Shown one piece after another: positions 60,162 to 64,000 of a stretch of DNA of 64,000 nucleotides. Positions within the stretch are counted from its first letter, which is position 1, and each line of letters begins with the position of its first letter. Where the stretch lies: assembly GCA_036015235.1 (NCBI GenBank), contig CP107926.1:5909501-5973500 (forward strand), in the 5' to 3' direction. The notes beneath the pieces are model-generated. The model saw only the letters and a list, made by a program, of their open reading frames with translations. It was not told where the DNA came from and made no database searches. Origin of the DNA: Streptomyces sp. NBC_00433. GTDB taxonomy: Bacteria > Actinomycetota > Actinomycetes > Streptomycetales > Streptomycetaceae. The position numbers were made by a program, and so were the translations under genes.

Positions 60162-61694
60162 ATGGACGACGACAACCGCGAACACGTGCGGGTAGCGGTG
60201 ATCGGGTCCGGATTCGGCGGTCTGGGAGCCGCCGTACGGCTGCGGCGCGAGGGGATCACCGACTTCGTGATCCTGGAGCGTGCCGATGCCGTCGGCGGCA
60301 CCTGGCGCGACAACAGCTACCCGGGCTGCGCCTGCGACGTGCCCTCGCACCTCTACTCGTTCTCCTTCGCCCCCAACCCGGACTGGCCGCGCGCCTTCTC
60401 CGGGCAGCAGCACATCCGGGCGTATCTGGAGCGGGTCACGGACACCTTCGGGCTGCGTCCGCACGTGCGTTTCGGCGCGGAGGTGCTGCAGGCGCGCTGG
60501 GACGCCGCCACGCGCCGCTGGGAGGTGACCACGGCGGCCGGCGAGCTGACCGCGGACGTCCTGGTGTCGGCGACCGGCCCGCTGTCCGATCCGAAGATCC
60601 CCGACATCCCCGGTATCCAGGACTTCCCCGGGCGGGTCTTCCACTCCTCGCGCTGGGACCACGACTACGACCTCAAGGGCAAGCGCGTCGCCATGGTCGG
60701 CACCGGGGCGTCGGCGATCCAGATCGTGCCGTCCATCCAGCCCGAGGTCGGCAGCCTGACCGTCATCCAGCGCACCCCGCCGTGGGTGATGCCGCGCGTC
60801 GACCGCGCGGTCAGCGGTGCGGAACGCTGGCTGCACGGCAATGTGCCGAGCACCGCCAAGGCCAGGCGCGGGCTGCTGTGGCTGATCAGGGAATTCCAGG
60901 TCGGCGCCTTCGTCAAGCGGCCCCGGTTGATGAAGGCCGCGGAGCGCATCGCCCGCAGCCATCTGCGGCGGTCGGTCAAGGACCCCGCACTGCGCGCCCG
61001 GCTCACCCCGGACTACACGATCGGCTGCAAGCGGATCCTGCTGTCCAACACCTACTATCCGGCGCTCGCGCAGCCCAACACGGAGGTCGTCACCGCCGCG
61101 CTCACCGAAGTGCGCGGTTCCTCGGTGGTCACCGCCGACGGAACCGAGCGCGAGGTCGACGCGATCATCTTCGGCACCGGCTTCCACGTCACCGACATGC
61201 CGATCGGCGACCGTGTCATCGGCGCCGACGGGCGCACCTTGGGCGACCACTGGAAGGAGGGGATGGCGGCGCTGCGGGGCTGCACGGTCGACGGCTTCCC
61301 GAACCTGCTGCTCATCATCGGCCCCAACACCGGCCTCGGTAACAGCTCGATGATCCTGATGATCGAATCATCGCTCAACTACGTCGCCGACTACATGCGC
61401 GCCCTGGAGCGCACCGGCGCCGCGGCGATGGACGCCAAACCCGCCGCAGTGGCCGCGTGGAACGCGGAGATGCAGCGCCGCGCCGCGCGCACGGTCTGGA
61501 ACACCGGCGGATGCAAGAGCTGGTATCTGGACGCGAACGGGCGCAACACCACGGCCTGGCCGGGCACCACCGCGGAATTCCGCCGTGCGACCAGGCAGTT
61601 GAAAATCTCCGAATACGATCTGATCGCACCCGCCGCGGGTGACGATTCGCCGGTGGGCGACGATCGTACGATCCGGGCGGAGGCCGTGTCATGA
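60162..61694 (+). CDS. flavin-containing Baeyer-Villiger-type monooxygenase
   Basis: A 510-residue FAD/NADPH monooxygenase. The FAD site is VAVIGSGFGGLGAAVRLRRE, with GGTWRDNSYPGCACDVPSHL. The fingerprint FPGRVFHSSRWDHDYDLKGK matches F-x-G-x-x-x-H-x-x-x-W, and the NADPH site is AMVGTGASAIQIVPSI. Such enzymes insert oxygen next to ketones or oxidise heteroatoms. ATG 60162 has GGAAGGAAAGG upstream. It overlaps the hydrolase gene by ATGA. The order monooxygenase-hydrolase-SDR equals the first part of the mycobacterial mymA operon. Confidence 0.93.
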   Translation: MDDDNREHVRVAVIGSGFGGLGAAVRLRREGITDFVILERADAVGGTWRDNSYPGCACDVPSHLYSFSFAPNPDWPRAFSGQQHIRAYLERVTDTFGLRPHVRFGAEVLQARWDAATRRWEVTTAAGELTADVLVSATGPLSDPKIPDIPGIQDFPGRVFHSSRWDHDYDLKGKRVAMVGTGASAIQIVPSIQPEVGSLTVIQRTPPWVMPRVDRAVSGAERWLHGNVPSTAKARRGLLWLIREFQVGAFVKRPRLMKAAERIARSHLRRSVKDPALRARLTPDYTIGCKRILLSNTYYPALAQPNTEVVTAALTEVRGSSVVTADGTEREVDAIIFGTGFHVTDMPIGDRVIGADGRTLGDHWKEGMAALRGCTVDGFPNLLLIIGPNTGLGNSSMILMIESSLNYVADYMRALERTGAAAMDAKPAAVAAWNAEMQRRAARTVWNTGGCKSWYLDANGRNTTAWPGTTAEFRRATRQLKISEYDLIAPAAGDDSPVGDDRTIRAEAVS

Positions 61695-62662
61695 CGCTCC
61701 CTTACGAAGCGGTGGCCGCGCGACGCACCCTTCAGGTGGTGTCGGCCGACGGAACCCGTATCCATGTCGAGGAATTCGGCCGCGCCGACGGTCCGGCCGT
61801 CGTCCTGGCGCACGGCTGGACGTGCTCGATCCTCTTCTGGGCGCCGGTCGTACGGCTGCTCTCGTCCGACTTCCGGGTGATCGCCTACGACCAGCGCGGT
61901 CACGGCCGCAGCGCGGCGCCGCTCACCCGCACGGGTTACGGCACCGGCGTACTGGCCGATGACCTGGAAGCCGTACTGGAAGCGGTGCTGCCCGCGGGCG
62001 AACGGGCGGTGCTGGCCGGGCACTCCATGGGCGGTATGACGATCATGGCGGCGTCCGGGCGGGCCGCCGTCACCAGCCGTACGGCCGCGGTGCTGCTGGC
62101 GAGCACCGGCAGCGGTCGGCTGCTCGGTACGACCGAGGTGCTGCCGCCGCGGTTCTCGCCCCGTTGGTTGCGGCGGTTCTTCCACCGGCAGTTGCTGACC
62201 TCCCGGCTGCCGCTCGGGCCGATCACCCCGATGTCGCGCGGGGCGTTCGCCTACGGCGTCCTGGGGGCCGCTCCGACCAGGGAGCAGGCGGCCTTCACCG
62301 CGCGGATCGTGCACGCCTGCAAGACCAGGCAGCGGGCCGCGTGGGGGCGGGTGCTGTCCGTTCTCGACCTGGACGTGGAGATCGCCGCGCTGGACGCGCC
62401 CACCGCCGTGCTGGTGGGCACCCACGACAAGCTCACGCCGAAAGCGCACGCCCGCGGCATGGCGAAGGCGCTGCCGCGCTGCGTCGGCCTGACCGAACTG
62501 CCCGGGCTCGGCCACATGACGCCGATCGAGGCCCCGGACGCCGTCGCGTCCGCCATACGTGAGCTGGCCGCCGCCCACGCGGCGCCGTCTTCCGAGGCTG
62601 ACGCGGATGTCGACACCGTCACCGGACAGGGTGACCCCGTAGTCGAGGAGAAGAGCGCATGA
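61691..62662 (+). CDS. alpha/beta hydrolase
   Basis: A 323-residue hydrolase. It has the oxyanion motif LAHGWTCS, the YDQRGHGRS strand, the nucleophile elbow LAGHSMGGMTIM (Ser), the acidic residue in VLVGTHDKLTP and the catalytic His in LPGLGHMTPIEAP. Its place between a Baeyer-Villiger monooxygenase and an SDR suggests cleavage of an ester made by the former. It overlaps both neighbours by ATGA. Confidence 0.93.
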   Translation: MTLPYEAVAARRTLQVVSADGTRIHVEEFGRADGPAVVLAHGWTCSILFWAPVVRLLSSDFRVIAYDQRGHGRSAAPLTRTGYGTGVLADDLEAVLEAVLPAGERAVLAGHSMGGMTIMAASGRAAVTSRTAAVLLASTGSGRLLGTTEVLPPRFSPRWLRRFFHRQLLTSRLPLGPITPMSRGAFAYGVLGAAPTREQAAFTARIVHACKTRQRAAWGRVLSVLDLDVEIAALDAPTAVLVGTHDKLTPKAHARGMAKALPRCVGLTELPGLGHMTPIEAPDAVASAIRELAAAHAAPSSEADADVDTVTGQGDPVVEEKSA

Positions 62663-63561
62663 GCCGATCATCGGTGCGGGGTCAGGTCGTCGTGGTGACC
62701 GGTGCCGCCCGCGGGGTGGGTGAGCTGCTGGCCCGCAAACTCGCCGCGCGCGGCGCCCGGCTGGCGCTGGTCGGGCTGGAGCCGGACGAACTCAAGCAGG
62801 TCACCGCGTCTTTGGGCGGCGACGCCGCCTGCTGGACCGCGGACGTCACCGACCGGGCCGCCATGGCCCGGGTCGCCGGTGAAGTGGCCGCGCACTTCGG
62901 CCGGATCGACGTCGTCGTGGCCAACGCCGGTGTGGCGACGGGCGGTCCGTTCCTCGAATCCGACCCCGACGCCTTCGACCGCGTCATCCAGGTCAACCTG
63001 CTGGGCAGTATCGCCACCGCCCGCGCCTTCCTGCCCGCGCTGCTCGAATCCCGCGGCTATCTGCTGCAGATCGCCTCGCTCGCCGCGATCACGCCCGCGC
63101 CCATGATGGCGGCCTACTGCGCGAGCAAGTCGGGCGTGGAGGCCTTCGCGCACAGCCTGCGCGCGGAAGTCGGCCACCACGGCGTCGCAGTGGGCGTCGG
63201 ATATCTCAGCTGGACCGACACCGACATGGTACGCGGCGCCGACGAGGACGACGTGCTGCGGGAGTTGCGCGCACGGCTCCCGTGGCCGGCCAACTGCACC
63301 TATCCGCTGGAGCCGGCGGTGGAGCGCATCGCCGCGGGTATCGCGCGCCGTTCGCCGCATGTCTATGCGCAGTGGTGGCTGCGCGGCATGCAGTCGGTAC
63401 GGGGCGCGCTGCCGTCGGTCGTCGGCGGGGCCCTCGGGCGGCGCGAAATGCGGCGGGCGGCGCCCGCGCTGGCCCGCAACGCGGGAACGCACCGGGGTCT
63501 TGTCGGGCGGGGAGGATCCGCTGACGAGTCGGCCCGCGCCGCCGGCCATCACGTTCCGTAA
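62659..63561 (+). CDS. short-chain dehydrogenase/reductase
   Basis: A 300-residue SDR. The cofactor loop is VVVTGAARGVGELLARKLAA, then the motifs ADVTD and VVANAGVATGG, catalytic Ser in LLQIASLAAI, and Tyr/Lys in AAYCASKSGVEAF. The C-terminal 60 residues are unusual and Arg/Ala-rich, possibly a membrane-associated tail (YAQWWLRGMQSVRG), as in SadH-type proteins. It would interconvert the alcohol and ketone before or after the monooxygenase step. Confidence 0.93.
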   Translation: MSRSSVRGQVVVVTGAARGVGELLARKLAARGARLALVGLEPDELKQVTASLGGDAACWTADVTDRAAMARVAGEVAAHFGRIDVVVANAGVATGGPFLESDPDAFDRVIQVNLLGSIATARAFLPALLESRGYLLQIASLAAITPAPMMAAYCASKSGVEAFAHSLRAEVGHHGVAVGVGYLSWTDTDMVRGADEDDVLRELRARLPWPANCTYPLEPAVERIAAGIARRSPHVYAQWWLRGMQSVRGALPSVVGGALGRREMRRAAPALARNAGTHRGLVGRGGSADESARAAGHHVP

Positions 63562-63680
63562 CAGCAAAGTGCCCCTGACCTGGGGCGATTGGCAGTTGAT
63601 TGCCCCAGGATGCGCTGGTTGTTCCCCCATGTAAGTCTGGTCGAGGCCGCATCCCCACACACACTCCAGGAGGAGTAATC

Positions 63681-63908
63681 ATGGGCGGTATGGACGACAT
63701 CAGGAACAAGGCGAGCGAGTACGCCGACAAGGCCAAGACGGCCCGCCGTCAGGGCTCTGAGCAGGCCGACGAGGGCATGCAGCGCGCGGGGCGGGAAGCC
63801 TCCGAGCGCTCCGGCGGCCGTCTCGACGAGCCGGCCCAGCCCGGCCAGGAGCGGGCTCGTCGCATGGGCGAGGACTCGAACGACGAGCCCCAGGACGACT
63901 GGAGCTGA
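63681..63908 (+). CDS. small hydrophilic stress-type protein
   Basis: A 75-residue, highly charged protein without hydrophobic core, beginning MGGMDDIRNKASEYADKAKT and ending DEPQDDWS. The pattern of short amphipathic repeats (K/R, E/D and A) resembles CsbD-like or LEA-like proteins made under stress, but the match is loose. AGGAGGAG lies just before ATG 63681. It stands alone and is followed by a terminator. Confidence 0.65.
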   Translation: MGGMDDIRNKASEYADKAKTARRQGSEQADEGMQRAGREASERSGGRLDEPAQPGQERARRMGEDSNDEPQDDWS

Positions 63909-63923
63909 CGTCGCGCCTTGAGA

Positions 63924-63937
63924 TATTCGCGCGAATA
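63924..63937. promoter_or_regulatory. perfect palindrome TATTCGCGCGAATA
   Basis: A 14-bp perfect palindrome between the small stress-type gene and its terminator. It may be a regulator site for a gene beyond the window or chance. Confidence 0.3.
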
Positions 63938-63950
63938 CCGTGACACAGGG

Positions 63951-63976
63951 AAGGGGCGCCCCTCGGGGCGCCCCTT
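63951..63976 (+). terminator. hairpin terminator
   Basis: AAGGGGCGCCCC (63951-63962) and GGGGCGCCCCTT (63965-63976) are perfectly complementary around two bases, so the real hairpin has a slightly shorter stem. The reading TTCTCC follows. It lies 42 bases after the last gene. Confidence 0.75.
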
Positions 63977-64000
63977 CTCCGCTGCCAGGACCGGCCCGTG

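Noticed and set aside
58950..63561. Secondary-metabolite biosynthetic cluster around the Baeyer-Villiger monooxygenase
   Set aside because: No polyketide, peptide, terpene or RiPP core gene is present; the operon is better explained as a small catabolic or envelope-modifying unit.
1..64000. CRISPR array or known anti-phage system
   Set aside because: No regularly spaced repeats and no cas, restriction-modification, retron or similar genes were seen on either strand.

Overview
The window is 64 kb of very GC-rich actinomycete chromosome. HrdD-type sigma factor, SepX/GlpR, SAF/RcpC-like and FmdB-like small proteins, GTG starts, GTGA/ATGA overlaps and many small accessory regulators point to Streptomyces or a close relative (Kitasatospora/Actinacidiphila type). 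Most of it is ordinary chromosomal gene content. The accessory signals are a relic integration site at tRNA-Ala, a giant RHS/YD-repeat gene with one in-frame stop, and several decayed genes.

Layout. 1-4.2 kb: edge-truncated winged-helix protein, copper-efflux operon (copZ-copA, minus strand) behind a CsoR-like operator, and a MarR gene. 4.2-10.4 kb: FUSC membrane protein, panD, a small protein, a VOC protein, an RluA-type pseudouridine synthase, a scrambled DUF4328 gene and tRNA-Arg(CCU). 10.6-22 kb: small regulator-like protein, LLM monooxygenase + FMN reductase pair, membrane protein, two paralogous DHA2-type MFS exporters (the second with a TetR gene), a lone ABC ATPase, a MarR gene, and a DODA-type dioxygenase + lipoprotein pair. 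22-29.4 kb: GNAT, HrdD-like sigma factor behind a SigR-type promoter, VIT transporter, VC0807 protein, Cds1-like cysteine desulfhydrase, SAF protein with a remnant of mscL behind it, MTA phosphorylase and FmdB. 29.5-36 kb: MFS transporter, K+/H+-type antiporter, penicillin-acylase-like Ntn hydrolase and 5-formyl-THF cyclo-ligase. 36.1-41.2 kb: galU-moeA/glp-moaC-mogA-rimJ-like-sepX/glpR, in which molybdenum-cofactor genes mix with divisome genes. 41.3-48.8 kb: tRNA-Ala(CGC), integrase relic, interrupted RHS gene and a small membrane protein. 49.3-56.1 kb: ribA, TetR + MMPL exporter and a YfhO-type membrane protein. 56.1-64 kb: ogt + Ada/AraC/AlkA fusion (alkylation repair), GNAT + DUF2630, and a MerR gene divergent from a Baeyer-Villiger-type monooxygenase-hydrolase-SDR operon.

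The most useful system-level observation is a shared 12-bp inverted repeat, TTGA-N4-TCAA. It occurs five times, always just upstream of a gene: the LLM monooxygenase/FMN reductase pair, a MarR repressor gene, the DODA dioxygenase/lipoprotein pair (two copies) and ribA. This predicts a small MarR-controlled flavin/aromatic-redox regulon spread over 38 kb. Other items worth checking are an internal inversion in a DUF4328 gene, a TAC-to-TAG type nonsense codon in the RHS gene, two probable CTG start codons and a residual mscL tail. I found no CRISPR array, no replication origin and no recognisable antibiotic biosynthetic cluster.
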